Shown piece by piece: positions 19,339-29,377 of a DNA stretch of 48,239 nucleotides (positions are counted from its first letter, which is position 1; each line of letters begins with the position of its first letter). The notes beneath the pieces are model-generated. The model made no database searches. It was not told where the DNA came from and saw nothing but the letters and a program-made list of their open reading frames with translations. This DNA comes from Alphaproteobacteria bacterium. GTDB taxonomy: Bacteria > Pseudomonadota > Alphaproteobacteria > Sphingomonadales > Emcibacteraceae. The DNA is taken from contig JAADFR010000185.1 in NCBI GenBank assembly GCA_013152755.1, forward strand, positions 1 to 48,239. The letters are read 5' to 3'. The translations under genes were made by a program, and so were the position numbers.

Positions 19339-20589
19339 ATGGAAATGACGGACGGACGAATAATTAAGCCTCTGCCTAAATCAGGTATGACGTTTGAGAA
19401 AATCAAAGAAGATTTGAGCAAGCTGGAACTGCCAGACCCCTATGCTCATTTTGCCAGAGCCTTTCGCGGACCCAAAGATGTTCAGGAAGTGGGCAAATAT
19501 GCCTTTGAGCGTTTCATGTCGGACAATGGTTTTTTCTCGCTTTACCTGCCCTATATGCAGACCATAGAACAGGAAGTCATCGCCATGGGGGTCAGCCTTC
19601 TGAACCCCACAGAGACCTCTACGGGAAATTTCACCAGCGGCGGAACCGAAAGCAATTTCTCCGCCCTTCATGCCGCCCGCAATTGGGCCAGAGACCATAA
19701 GCCACATATTAAAAAGCCGAATATTGTCGCGCCCTTCACCATTCACCCGTCGTTTCAAAAGGCATCCCGCTATCTGGATATAGAGGTTATCACAACCGAA
19801 CTTGACGAAAATGGCCGGGGTGTTGCGGCCAATATCGCCGCCGCCGTTAATGACAATACCATCATGATCGCGGCCTCTGCCCCGTCATGGCATTACGCCA
19901 ATATAGACCCTATCCCGGAGATTGCCGCCGTTGCGGTGGATGCCAATCTCTGGATGCATGTGGATGGCTGTATCGGCAGCTATATCTCGCCTTTTCTGGA
20001 AATGCTCGGCGAAAAGCTGACCCCGTGGGATTTTCGGGTGCCGGGGGTGATGTCCATCTCCGCCGACCTGCATAAATTTGGCTATTGCCAGAAACCGGCC
20101 TCAACCATTTTCTGGCGCGAGGCCGCCCTGCAGGATTATCACTATGTGGCCATTGATGATCCTTTTCTGGGGCCATACAAGCTGGCCGGTTTTTCAGGCT
20201 CCCGCTCCGCCGGCCCCATATTCGCCGCTTGGGCCGTCTTTAACTATCTGGGCGAAGAAGGCTATCTGCGGCTTGCCCGGCGGCTGTTGGACCTGAAAGA
20301 AAAATTCACCAAAGGGGTCAATGCCATTGAGGGCCTGCGCATGTGGGATGTGGATGTTATGCCATTGCATTTCCATTCTGAAAAAGCCCCCACATCTGCC
20401 GTCTATCAAGGGCTACTCGACAAAGGCTGGCTCATGTTGGGGCTGGTCAATCCCGAAGCCATCACCATTGCCGCCGATGCGGCCCTGAGCGACGAAGACG
20501 CGGATTTATTTCTGGCTGATCTCAGACAGGTCACGGAAGCAATATTGGCTGGTGGAACGGCCCAAAAGGGGGACATTCGCTATAGCTGA
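19339..20589 (+). CDS. PLP-dependent group II decarboxylase / sphingosine-1-phosphate lyase-like enzyme
   Basis: 416 aa; TSGGTESNFSALHAARNWARD, MHVDGCIGSYISPF, and PLP-lysine motif SISADLHKFGYCQKPASTIFWR. Confidence 0.82.
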   Translation: MEMTDGRIIKPLPKSGMTFEKIKEDLSKLELPDPYAHFARAFRGPKDVQEVGKYAFERFMSDNGFFSLYLPYMQTIEQEVIAMGVSLLNPTETSTGNFTSGGTESNFSALHAARNWARDHKPHIKKPNIVAPFTIHPSFQKASRYLDIEVITTELDENGRGVAANIAAAVNDNTIMIAASAPSWHYANIDPIPEIAAVAVDANLWMHVDGCIGSYISPFLEMLGEKLTPWDFRVPGVMSISADLHKFGYCQKPASTIFWREAALQDYHYVAIDDPFLGPYKLAGFSGSRSAGPIFAAWAVFNYLGEEGYLRLARRLLDLKEKFTKGVNAIEGLRMWDVDVMPLHFHSEKAPTSAVYQGLLDKGWLMLGLVNPEAITIAADAALSDEDADLFLADLRQVTEAILAGGTAQKGDIRYS

Positions 20590-21223
20590 CCTTGCCCCCT
20601 CACCAAGCCTGAGACAGCGGCAGAAAAACCGCCGCTGTGCCCGCATCATTGCCGCTGGCAAGAAATTATTTTCAGATCAGGGCTACAGCACGACCAATAT
20701 GGAGGCCATCGCGGAACTGGCCGAGGTTGGTGTGGCCACGGTCTATAATTATTTCGGTAGCAAGGGCGGTCTGCTGGCCAATATTTTACGTCCGGAGCTT
20801 GAGGAGTTAATTGCCCAAGGCCGCCTGCTTCTGGACAATCCGCCTGACGATCCTGTTGCGGGTATGCTGTCCCTGATTGATATTTACCGGCGGTTTCAGA
20901 ACAGCTGGGACAGGAAAGATGCCTTAAGAGCCGCCATTGGCCCCGGTCTATCGGCGGAACCGGTTCTGGACGTGCTGTCCGCCCATGCCGAAAATCGGGT
21001 AAAGGAGCAGATCAGCGCGCTGATAACCCATTATCAGACCCAAAGAAAAATCCGGCCCGCCATTGATGTCACCGATGCGGCAACTATCATTTTCTTTATT
21101 TTCAACCAGCATTTCATCGAATATATCACCCGTGACGAAGCAGATTACACTCAGATGAAAATGGAAATGGATCGCCAGATCAGCTTTATTGTCTCAGCCT
21201 CAAGCGTTTCCGGCATGACTTGA
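20552..21223 (+). CDS. TetR/AcrR family transcriptional regulator
   Basis: 223 aa; RIIAAGKKLFSDQGYSTTNMEAIAELAEVGVATVYNYFGSKGGLLANIL is a TetR HTH. Start uncertain (overlaps preceding gene). Confidence 0.88.
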   Translation: MERPKRGTFAIADLAPSPSLRQRQKNRRCARIIAAGKKLFSDQGYSTTNMEAIAELAEVGVATVYNYFGSKGGLLANILRPELEELIAQGRLLLDNPPDDPVAGMLSLIDIYRRFQNSWDRKDALRAAIGPGLSAEPVLDVLSAHAENRVKEQISALITHYQTQRKIRPAIDVTDAATIIFFIFNQHFIEYITRDEADYTQMKMEMDRQISFIVSASSVSGMT

Positions 21224-21781
21224 CAACATGGAAATATCAATGCCCAATTTGGCCATCGCCCGGGGCCATTTCAGATCAAGATCGGTTCGGAACAGCAATT
21301 CCTCATCCGGCTCTATATTGAGCCAGCTGTTACGCTGTATCTCTGATTCGAGCTGGCCCGCCCCCCATCCGGTATAGCCAAGGGCAATGATATAATCCTG
21401 TGGCCCCTCCCCCTGTGCGATAGCGGCCAGAATATCAACGGTGGCAGTCAGGGCAACGGTCTCAGAGATAATCAGGGTGCTGTCCTGAATATAATCCGCT
21501 GAATGTAAAATAAACCCGCGACCGGTTTCCACAGGCCCGCCCGCATGAAGGATAACCTCCTGCATTTCCCGGCCCCGATGGCCATACGGGTCAAAGTCCA
21601 CATCCAGTTGATCCAACAATCCGGGGAAATCAATATTTTCAGCACAATTATTGATCACCAGCCCCATGGCACCTTCTTCACTGTGACTGCACATATAAAT
21701 AACGCTGCGGTCAAATCGGGGGTCGGTCATATTGGGCATGGCCAACAGCAATTGCCCGTCAAGATATGATGCTTTAATCAT
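21200..21781 (-). CDS. YqgE/AlgH family protein
   Basis: 193 aa; YLDGQLLLAMPNMTDPRFDRSVIYMCSHSEEGAMGLVINN and LHAGGPVETGRGFILHS are YqgE/AlgH signatures. Confidence 0.93.
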   Translation of the reverse strand: MIKASYLDGQLLLAMPNMTDPRFDRSVIYMCSHSEEGAMGLVINNCAENIDFPGLLDQLDVDFDPYGHRGREMQEVILHAGGPVETGRGFILHSADYIQDSTLIISETVALTATVDILAAIAQGEGPQDYIIALGYTGWGAGQLESEIQRNSWLNIEPDEELLFRTDLDLKWPRAMAKLGIDISMLSSHAGNA

Positions 21782-21888
21782 GGGGATATAGGACCTTCTG
21801 CATTAAAAACATAATTTTCACACAATATTGATTATATTCTCATAAGGATTAACTATATACTTATTGGCCTGTAATTTATAGAAACAAA

Positions 21889-22713
21889 ATGAATATGATT
21901 AAAAAGATCGCCCGCTATATCATCACGGCCAGCTTGTTCCTGATCGTCATTTTGCCACAAAGTCTGATGGCGAACAATCTCTCCTCCCAATGGGTCGTGG
22001 ATCAATATAGCAAATCACGCCTGTTTGTCGGTGGCTATGACCGGGATAGTAAAACCCTTCATCTGGGCTGGCAGGTATCGCTAAAGGATGGCTGGAAAAC
22101 ATACTGGCGCTCCCCCGGCGAGGCTGGCCTGCCCCCGCGCTGGGACTGGAACAAGGTAGAAAATATCAACAATATTGCCGTTAAATGGCCCCTGCCAAAG
22201 CTAATGCAGCTTTTTGATATGGATACCTATGTCTATTATCACGAGGTCATTCTACCCATTGAAGTGACTGTTAAGGATGAGAATGCACCTGTTTCCGTTG
22301 CGCTGGGCCTTGATTACATGATCTGCTCGGATATATGTGTCCCCCAACATGCCAATTACAAACTGACTGTTTCTGCACCAAAGAATATGAAAATATCAAT
22401 TTTCCAACAGGCCCAACTGGACAGATACCGCGATCTTGTTCCACTTACTATGGACGGCAAAGACACGAAAATAACATTGGGTAAGGAAAACACCCTGTTA
22501 ATCCGACTGCCGTACAGTCTTGCCGATGTTAAAAATATCATTGTGGAAGGTCCGGAAACCATGTTGTTCGGACAAGCCTCCCCGACGAACAACGGCCTTT
22601 TTGCCGTCTCCTATAACGGCCCGGAAACATTAAAGGGCAAGACATTGACCTTGACTGTAGTCCTAAAAGAGGGCCGGGCAAGTGAGCTGAAAGCCACCGT
22701 TCAGGCCCGGTAA
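21889..22713 (+). CDS. Secreted DsbD N-terminal (alpha)-domain-like protein
   Basis: 274 aa with signal-like N-terminus; KDGWKTYWRSPGEAGLPPRWDW ... LDYMICSDICVPQHANYKL resembles DsbD-alpha/ScsB-type N-terminal domains; no TM or thioredoxin domains follow. Confidence 0.72.
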   Translation: MNMIKKIARYIITASLFLIVILPQSLMANNLSSQWVVDQYSKSRLFVGGYDRDSKTLHLGWQVSLKDGWKTYWRSPGEAGLPPRWDWNKVENINNIAVKWPLPKLMQLFDMDTYVYYHEVILPIEVTVKDENAPVSVALGLDYMICSDICVPQHANYKLTVSAPKNMKISIFQQAQLDRYRDLVPLTMDGKDTKITLGKENTLLIRLPYSLADVKNIIVEGPETMLFGQASPTNNGLFAVSYNGPETLKGKTLTLTVVLKEGRASELKATVQAR

Positions 22714-22779
22714 ATCTTGTCATTATGAAAATAACGGTTATGCTGGCCCCAACCGATATTCATTGATCAAGAGCATCCT

Positions 22780-23598
22780 ATGTACGCCGATACCAAAATA
22801 CGCCGCAACACCATCCGTGACATCACAAAGCTGAAAGGCGAGCGCCCTGTGGTCTCACTCACCGCCTATACCGCGCCCATGGCGGCACAGCTTGACCCCC
22901 ATGTGGATTTCCTGCTGGTGGGTGACAGTCTGGCCATGGTGCTCTATGGCATGGAAAGTACCATTGGTGTATCGCTGGACACCATGATTGAGCATACCAA
23001 AGCCGTCATGCGCGGCGCACAAAAAGCCATGGTGATCCTTGATATGCCCTTTGGATCATTCGAGGAATCAAAGGAACAGGCCTTTCACAATGCTTCCCGC
23101 GTCCTGCGTGAGACCGGATGCGCGGCGGTTAAGCTGGAAGGTGGGGCGGCCATGGCGGAGACCATAAAGTTTCTGGTGGACCGCAATATCCCGGTCATGG
23201 CCCATATCGGCCTGCGCCCGCAAGCGGTTCATGTGATGGGCGGTTACCGCACCCAGGGCCGCAATCAGGACGAGCGCACCCAGACCATTGAAGACGCCTA
23301 TGCCATTCAAAAAGCCGGGGCCTTCTCCGTGGTACTGGAAGGCGTCATGGAGCCATTAGCCGTTGAAATCACTAAAAAACTGGATATTATTACCATCGGC
23401 ATTGGCGCCTCACCGGATTGTGACGGGCAGATTCTGGTGGTGGAAGACATGCTGGGCTATTTCCCGTCCAATGCCAAATTTGTCAAACGCTATGCGGAAG
23501 TGGGGCAAACTATTGACGCGGCAGTCCGCCAATATGCCGAAGACGTCAAGGCCCGAAGCTTTCCGGCGAAGGAACATACCTATCGGCCAAAGTCTTAA
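22780..23598 (+). CDS. panB: 3-methyl-2-oxobutanoate hydroxymethyltransferase
   Basis: 272 aa; [74 protein letters not shown]. Confidence 0.96.
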   Translation: MYADTKIRRNTIRDITKLKGERPVVSLTAYTAPMAAQLDPHVDFLLVGDSLAMVLYGMESTIGVSLDTMIEHTKAVMRGAQKAMVILDMPFGSFEESKEQAFHNASRVLRETGCAAVKLEGGAAMAETIKFLVDRNIPVMAHIGLRPQAVHVMGGYRTQGRNQDERTQTIEDAYAIQKAGAFSVVLEGVMEPLAVEITKKLDIITIGIGASPDCDGQILVVEDMLGYFPSNAKFVKRYAEVGQTIDAAVRQYAEDVKARSFPAKEHTYRPKS

Positions 23599-23700
23599 TC
23601 CTGACAATTTTTTACGCTAATCGCAATGCTTGATTGCCTTATGGGCAAGCCCGCGCTATCTTGTGCCGCAAATAAAAAATGACAATGACAGGAGCCTTGA

Positions 23701-24345
23701 TTGTCCGAAGAATTTATCCGCGAGGTTGACGAAGACCTGCGCCACAAACAGCTGACCAGTTTCTGGAAGAAATTTGGTCCCTATCTCATCACCTTTCTGG
23801 TGGGGATAGTGTTATTCGTGGCCGGTAATGTGACCCTGAAGAATTACAACGAAAGCAAATATGCCAAGGTTGCGGAACTCTACGGCAAGGCGGAACAGAG
23901 CGTCATTGCCAATGATATGGATGAGGCCCTGAAAACCCTTGACCAGCTGACCACCACCGATGTGGATGGCTACCAGATTCTGGTGGCCTTCAAACAGGCC
24001 GATATTGACCTGAACGTGGGTAACAAGGACAAGGCGGTTGCCGCCCTTGATAAATTGGCCAGTGCCTCGGACGTGGAAATGGTTTTCCGCGATCTGGCCC
24101 GCCTGAAAGCCGCCATGATCATGTTGGATACCGCCACCTATGAGGATATGCAAAAGCGCCTCGCTCCCCTGACCATTGAGGGGAATACATGGAAATATAT
24201 GGCCAAAGAGCTTCTGGCCATGTCCGCCATCGCCGCCGGCAAGGTGGAAGATGGTAAAAAACTGCTTGTAGAACTGGAACAGGATCTGGAAGCACCACAG
24301 GACGTCAAAAGACGGGCCAAAGATTTCAAATCCGTTATCGAATAA
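23701..24345 (+). CDS. YfgM-like tetratricopeptide membrane protein (SecYEG-ancillary type)
   Basis: 214 aa; single N-terminal TM after FIREVDEDLRHKQLTSFWKKFGPYLITFLVGIVLFVAG; TTG start; precedes bamB. Confidence 0.8.
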   Translation: MSEEFIREVDEDLRHKQLTSFWKKFGPYLITFLVGIVLFVAGNVTLKNYNESKYAKVAELYGKAEQSVIANDMDEALKTLDQLTTTDVDGYQILVAFKQADIDLNVGNKDKAVAALDKLASASDVEMVFRDLARLKAAMIMLDTATYEDMQKRLAPLTIEGNTWKYMAKELLAMSAIAAGKVEDGKKLLVELEQDLEAPQDVKRRAKDFKSVIE

Positions 24346-25721
24346 TGAGTGAAGGTAAGCAGCATATGATTTCCCAGCGTAAATCATCAATGACCGTTTT
24401 TTTAAAGGTATCCCTGTGTGTGGCCCTGTTCGGCGCCCTCGCGGCCTGTAGTGGGTCATCAGATGAAGGTAATAAAAAGGGTAAAAAAATAACCGGGGAA
24501 CGTATTCCAGTTCTGACCTTTGAACAAAGCCTTAAAGAAAATGCGGACCTGGCAAACCTTCAGGTTCAACTGCCCATGCCCTATGTGAACAAGAACTGGG
24601 CGCAGGCGGGCGGTAATCCGTTACATGTGATGCAGCATTTGAGCCTTGGCGATAATCCCAAAAAAATATGGTCAAAAAACATTGGCGAAAGCTCCAATAA
24701 CCGCCGCAGTACCATCAGCATGCCTGTGGTACAGGATGGTGTGGTCTATGTCATGGATGCCATGTCCAAGGTAACCGCCTATAACGCGGATACGGGCAAG
24801 AAGCTGTGGGACCATAAATTCGAGGAAAAAGGCGAGACAAAAAATATCTCATATGGCGGCGGCGTTACGGCAGGACCGGATGCGCTTTATATCACCAATG
24901 GTTACGGCCATGTGGCGGCCATGTCCAAAAGCACCGGCGAGATCATCTGGCTCACCCGTCTGGCGGTGCCCATGCGCGGCGCCCCCACCTATGCGGACGG
25001 GCGGGTTTTTGCCCTGACCCATGATAATCAGACATATGCCCTGAACGCCACCAACGGCGAAATCCTGTGGAGCGAAGTGGGCATTTCGGAAAATGCCGGA
25101 CTTGTCGGCGCGGCCAGCCCGGCGGTGGTGGGCAATACGGTGATCTCTGCCTATTCCTCCGGCGAGCTTTACGCCATGCGGGTGGAAAATGGCCGGGTGC
25201 TCTGGTCCGATACCCTGAACACTCAAGGCCGCCTGACCGCCATGTCGACCCTGCGCGATATTGATGGTGAGCCGGTGATATTTGACGGCAAGGTCTATGC
25301 CATCAGCCACAGTGGCCGTATGGTCGCCATTGACCTGCGTTCCGGCGTGCGGATATGGGAACAGAATATCGGTTCTCAGCATACCCCGTGGGTTGCCGGA
25401 GAATATATCTATGTGGTCACACCGGAAGGACAGGTGGTTTGCGTCACCCGCCGGACGGGACTGATCCGCTGGGTGCGGCAGTTGGAGCGTTTTAAAGACC
25501 CGGACCGGCGCAAAGAATCCGTCATCTGGCATGGGCCAACCCTTGCCGGTGATCGGTTGATCGTGACCTCATCCCATGGCTATGCGGTGTCCTTGTCGCC
25601 CTATGACGGCTCTTTCATCAGCGGCATGAAATTACCCGACGACATGGAAATGGCCCCGATTGTCGCCAACAAGACTTTATATTTCCTGACGCGGGATGCA
25701 GAACTTATCGCCATGCGTTAA
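24345..25721 (+). CDS. bamB: Outer membrane assembly lipoprotein BamB-like (PQQ beta-propeller)
   Basis: Lipobox ...FGALAAC; repeated beta-propeller blades (VVYVMDAMSKVTAYNADTGKKLWDHKF, TYALNATNGEILWSE). Start may be internal ATG at 24366. Confidence 0.85.
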   Translation: MSEGKQHMISQRKSSMTVFLKVSLCVALFGALAACSGSSDEGNKKGKKITGERIPVLTFEQSLKENADLANLQVQLPMPYVNKNWAQAGGNPLHVMQHLSLGDNPKKIWSKNIGESSNNRRSTISMPVVQDGVVYVMDAMSKVTAYNADTGKKLWDHKFEEKGETKNISYGGGVTAGPDALYITNGYGHVAAMSKSTGEIIWLTRLAVPMRGAPTYADGRVFALTHDNQTYALNATNGEILWSEVGISENAGLVGAASPAVVGNTVISAYSSGELYAMRVENGRVLWSDTLNTQGRLTAMSTLRDIDGEPVIFDGKVYAISHSGRMVAIDLRSGVRIWEQNIGSQHTPWVAGEYIYVVTPEGQVVCVTRRTGLIRWVRQLERFKDPDRRKESVIWHGPTLAGDRLIVTSSHGYAVSLSPYDGSFISGMKLPDDMEMAPIVANKTLYFLTRDAELIAMR

Positions 25722-25748
25722 GCTTCGACTGCTATTCTATTTGCTTTA

Positions 25749-25777
25749 TTGGCCCGTTTTGCGTAAAGACGGGCCAA
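25749..25777. terminator. Inverted repeat between bamB and der (possible terminator/processing hairpin)
   Basis: TTGGCCCGT / ACGGGCCAA 9-bp perfect stem, 11-nt loop; no strong U-tract. Confidence 0.5.
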
Positions 25778-25826
25778 ATGTTATTATGGGACAAATCGTG
25801 ATGACCCAATATAGTGGACAAAGAAC

Positions 25827-27245
25827 ATGACCATTAAGGTTGCAATGGTTGGCCGGCCCAATGTGGGCAAGTCAACATTATTTAACAGGCTGGTCGGCAA
25901 GCGGCTAGCCCTTGTGGATGATACCCCCGGTGTCACCCGGGATCGGCGTGAGGCCAAGGCGAGCCTCGGCGGGATAAATTTCCTGGCCATTGATACGGCA
26001 GGGCTTGAGGAGGACGGCGATACAAAGCTGTCGGCCCGTATGCGCGCCCAAACGGACCTAGCCATCGCAGAGGCGGACTTTGCCCTGTTCATGATTGATG
26101 CCCGCGCGGGCGTCACCCCACTGGACAAATATTTCGCCGATGTTCTCAGGCGCGGCAAGACTCCGGTGATCCTGCTATGTAATAAATGCGAAGGCCGGGC
26201 CGCAGAAGCGGGCATTTACGAATCCTATTCTCTGGGCCTTGGCGATCCGGTCGCCATCTCCGCAGAACATGGCGAGGGCCTGTCTGAACTGATCGAGGCC
26301 TTTGATAAAATAATCCTCGACAAAGGCCTGGTGGTGGAAGAAGAACCTGATGACATCATCAGCAAGTCCGTCTCCATCAAGGGCGAGGTCAGCGACGAAG
26401 AAGCAGAGGCCACAGAAGAAGACAGCGACCTGCCCCTGCAAATGGCAATCGTCGGGCGGCCCAATGTGGGCAAATCCACGTTGGTCAATTACCTGCTGGG
26501 CGAAGAACGCCAGATCACCGGACCAGAAGCGGGCCTGACCCGGGATTCCATCGGGGTGACTTATTATTACGAAGGGCGTGAAATCCGTATGTTCGATACG
26601 GCGGGACTGCGCCGGAAATCAAAGGTCATGGAGAAGCTGGAAAAGCTCTCGGTCGCCGATACCATTCGCGCGCTCAATTTTGCCGAGGTGGTTGTCCTGA
26701 TGGTTGATGCCACCATGCCCTTTGAGAAACAGGATTTGAGCATTGCCAGCCTGATTGTGCAGGAAGGCCGCTCGCTGGTGATCGCCCTGAATAAATATGA
26801 CCTGATGGAAAACCGTCAGGAGGTCATGAAAGATATATTGGACACGCTCGAACATTCCCTGCCCCAGATCAAGGGTATTCCGGTGGTTCCGATCTCGGCC
26901 CTGACCGGCCGGGGGGTTGATAAGTTGATGCCGGCGGTTTTCGATGCCTATCGCATGTGGAATCGGCGGGTCAGTACGGCGAAACTCAACAAATGGCTGG
27001 CGGCCACCACCGCATATCACCCCCATCCCTCGGTCAAAGGCCGCCGGATCAAGATGCGCTATATGACACAGGTGAAAACCCGCCCGCCTACCTTTGCCAT
27101 TTTCTGCAACCGGACCGCCGATGTAGCCCGCAGTTATGAGCGTTATCTGCTCAATGAGCTACGCTGGGATTTTGAATTGCCCGGCGTCCCCATCCGTATG
27201 ATGCTGCGCAAAGGCGATAATCCTTTTGGCAAGAGCCTGAAATGA
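25827..27245 (+). CDS. der: Ribosome biogenesis GTPase Der (EngA)
   Basis: 472 aa with two GTPase domains (VGRPNVGKSTLFNRL ... VGRPNVGKSTLVNYL) and KH-like C-terminus. Confidence 0.97.
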   Translation: MTIKVAMVGRPNVGKSTLFNRLVGKRLALVDDTPGVTRDRREAKASLGGINFLAIDTAGLEEDGDTKLSARMRAQTDLAIAEADFALFMIDARAGVTPLDKYFADVLRRGKTPVILLCNKCEGRAAEAGIYESYSLGLGDPVAISAEHGEGLSELIEAFDKIILDKGLVVEEEPDDIISKSVSIKGEVSDEEAEATEEDSDLPLQMAIVGRPNVGKSTLVNYLLGEERQITGPEAGLTRDSIGVTYYYEGREIRMFDTAGLRRKSKVMEKLEKLSVADTIRALNFAEVVVLMVDATMPFEKQDLSIASLIVQEGRSLVIALNKYDLMENRQEVMKDILDTLEHSLPQIKGIPVVPISALTGRGVDKLMPAVFDAYRMWNRRVSTAKLNKWLAATTAYHPHPSVKGRRIKMRYMTQVKTRPPTFAIFCNRTADVARSYERYLLNELRWDFELPGVPIRMMLRKGDNPFGKSLK

Positions 27246-27757
27246 TCATCCGCCCTGCAACCAAAGCCGATACCACCGCCTTTCAGGACATCATGAAAAG
27301 CGCGATTTCCGGCATTTGCGCGGCGGCTTACGGGGCGGAAACAGTGGCGGCATGGACATCGGACGATAACCCGGCCTTCCATTTTAGAATCCCCAAATTC
27401 GCCTTTGTTGCCGAGGAAAATGATGAAATCATCGCAGTCGGCGGCTGGAGCCTGACCGATCAGGTTGACCTGCATCCCGTCGGCGACCGGGTCATAGAAG
27501 CCCCCACCCACGCCCGCATCAACGCGGTCTATATCCGTCCGGGCTTTGAGGGCCAAGGCCTTGGCCATAAAATGGTGACCCATCTGGAAGCGGATATAAC
27601 AAACCAGAGCGATCTGCGTGACATCTACCTATGGTCCACCAAAAACGCCATCCCTTTTTATCAAGCCATGGGCTATACGCCGGGTGTCGATGAATATCCA
27701 GAGGTGGCACTGGGGTATAAGGTGCAGGTTAGATATATGTGGAAGAGGTTGGGGTAG
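27242..27757 (+). CDS. GNAT family N-acetyltransferase
   Basis: 171 aa; INAVYIRPGFEGQGLGHKMVTHLE...YLWSTKNAIPFYQAMGY; ATGA overlap with der. Confidence 0.85.
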   Translation: MIIRPATKADTTAFQDIMKSAISGICAAAYGAETVAAWTSDDNPAFHFRIPKFAFVAEENDEIIAVGGWSLTDQVDLHPVGDRVIEAPTHARINAVYIRPGFEGQGLGHKMVTHLEADITNQSDLRDIYLWSTKNAIPFYQAMGYTPGVDEYPEVALGYKVQVRYMWKRLG

Positions 27758-27767
27758 TATATGGGAC

Positions 27768-28223
27768 TCAAATATACTTTGTCATAAACATGCTATTTGG
27801 GTCTTCTTTATAACCATCAAACGGTGCGCACTCTTTAAAGCCAAATTTTTTGTATAATTTTTGTGCTGGAATAAACACATCCATTGAACCTGTTTCTAGA
27901 CTAATTCTCGAATAAGAGCGTTTTTTTGCTTCACTTAAAATATGATTGAGTAGCTTCGCTGCTACGCCTTGCCTAAGGTGAGAACGGGACGTCCGCATGG
28001 ATTTAATTTCTCCATGAGACTTATCCAACTCTTTCAAAGCCCCGCAACCTGCTAAATTACCCTCCTTCCAAACACTCCAGAAGGTGATATTAGATGCCTG
28101 CAACGACTTTAAATCCAGTGCATGAACACTCTCGGGTGGGGTATGAAAGAACATATCATCAAGATGTTCCCTTAGCAGGGCCTTAATCTCTTTACCATTC
28201 AAATCATCTATATGAAAGTCCAT
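27768..28223 (-). CDS. GNAT family N-acetyltransferase
   Basis: 151 aa; LAGCGALKELDKSHGEIKSMRTSRSHLRQGVAAKLLNHILSEAKKRSYSRISLETGSMDVFIPAQKLYKKFGFKEC. Confidence 0.85.
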   Translation of the reverse strand: MDFHIDDLNGKEIKALLREHLDDMFFHTPPESVHALDLKSLQASNITFWSVWKEGNLAGCGALKELDKSHGEIKSMRTSRSHLRQGVAAKLLNHILSEAKKRSYSRISLETGSMDVFIPAQKLYKKFGFKECAPFDGYKEDPNSMFMTKYI

Positions 28224-28419
28224 AACCTTCTCCTTACAGGATCATTACAACGGGTTTTAGCATCCATATTTCTGACACATTAACCTCGCCAAACATAATC
28301 CTGAAATAAATTCAGAGTAATCAGAATATTTGTCCTGACGATTCGGCGATTATTCCCCCATTTAGCCAAAATACTTCCGCCACGAACCACCCATCATATA
28401 CAAAAACAGAAAGCACCCC

Positions 28420-29193
28420 CTATTGAACATTCTTTATCTGTTTTTCCCACTTCTTCAGTATGACAACCCATATCACAACAGATATGGCAAGAATGAATAT
28501 CTTTTCTGTCCCGTCAATACCATTTCTGATCAGGGCATTAAACATCATAATCTGTACAATAAGATGAAAACAAGCGCTGGCCATGATTGACTTGGTCATA
28601 TCAGCAACCTGCCCAATCCCCCAACTGCCCAAAATCATCATAGAAAGAAAAAATAGGTTATCGCCCAATGTGGTATCCGCCAGAAAACTCAAATGCCAGA
28701 AATACCAAACAAACCCAATAAGGGTATATTTTTTCCAGGGTGCCAGACCACCAAGTTCCTCCTGTAAATAGCCGCGCCATCCATATTCTTCCATAATGCA
28801 ATAGATTAATGTGCCAAAGGTGGCGATAAACCCATAGAGGTGACTATTCAAACCATACTCATTATCTACCCCGACCACAGATAATAAAATAATTGGTACT
28901 GCCCCCATCACTAAACTGAACTGTTTGGAGGAACCAAAAAAGCTTATCAAAGACGGCCTGTCTTTTTTTAACAAATAAAGACAAAATATTGCCCCCAGAA
29001 AAACCCCGCTTCCTTCAAGAAATACCGTTACTAACACAAAAACCCACGCCGGCAATATTTCAAAAAATCCCTGTGTCTGGAATAGGTTAAATCTGAAAAT
29101 ATTGGAAAGGGTAACACTTATAAGCAGGAATATAAAAACGCGCTTTAAATTTACTTTATAATCACCCGTTACATTTTCAATCATATATTTCAA
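28420..29193 (-). CDS. CPBP family intramembrane metalloprotease
   Basis: 257 aa polytopic; CIMEEYGWRGYLQEEL (EExxxR motif) and a WHLSFLAD motif. Confidence 0.82.
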   Translation of the reverse strand: MKYMIENVTGDYKVNLKRVFIFLLISVTLSNIFRFNLFQTQGFFEILPAWVFVLVTVFLEGSGVFLGAIFCLYLLKKDRPSLISFFGSSKQFSLVMGAVPIILLSVVGVDNEYGLNSHLYGFIATFGTLIYCIMEEYGWRGYLQEELGGLAPWKKYTLIGFVWYFWHLSFLADTTLGDNLFFLSMMILGSWGIGQVADMTKSIMASACFHLIVQIMMFNALIRNGIDGTEKIFILAISVVIWVVILKKWEKQIKNVQ

Positions 29194-29377
29194 TCCCGTT
29201 GTTTATGAATATATTGCCCTTCCAACCAAAATCAGGTCAAGTATTTATTTTTCATATTGTAGGAATTATGTGATCAGGAGTTATGAAACGTCTAGACACC
29301 TCCATTCTGCCAAATATTCCTCCCCTCACTTGTATCACTCCCCGTTCTACTGTACAGAACCCGTGAAGGAGATCACA

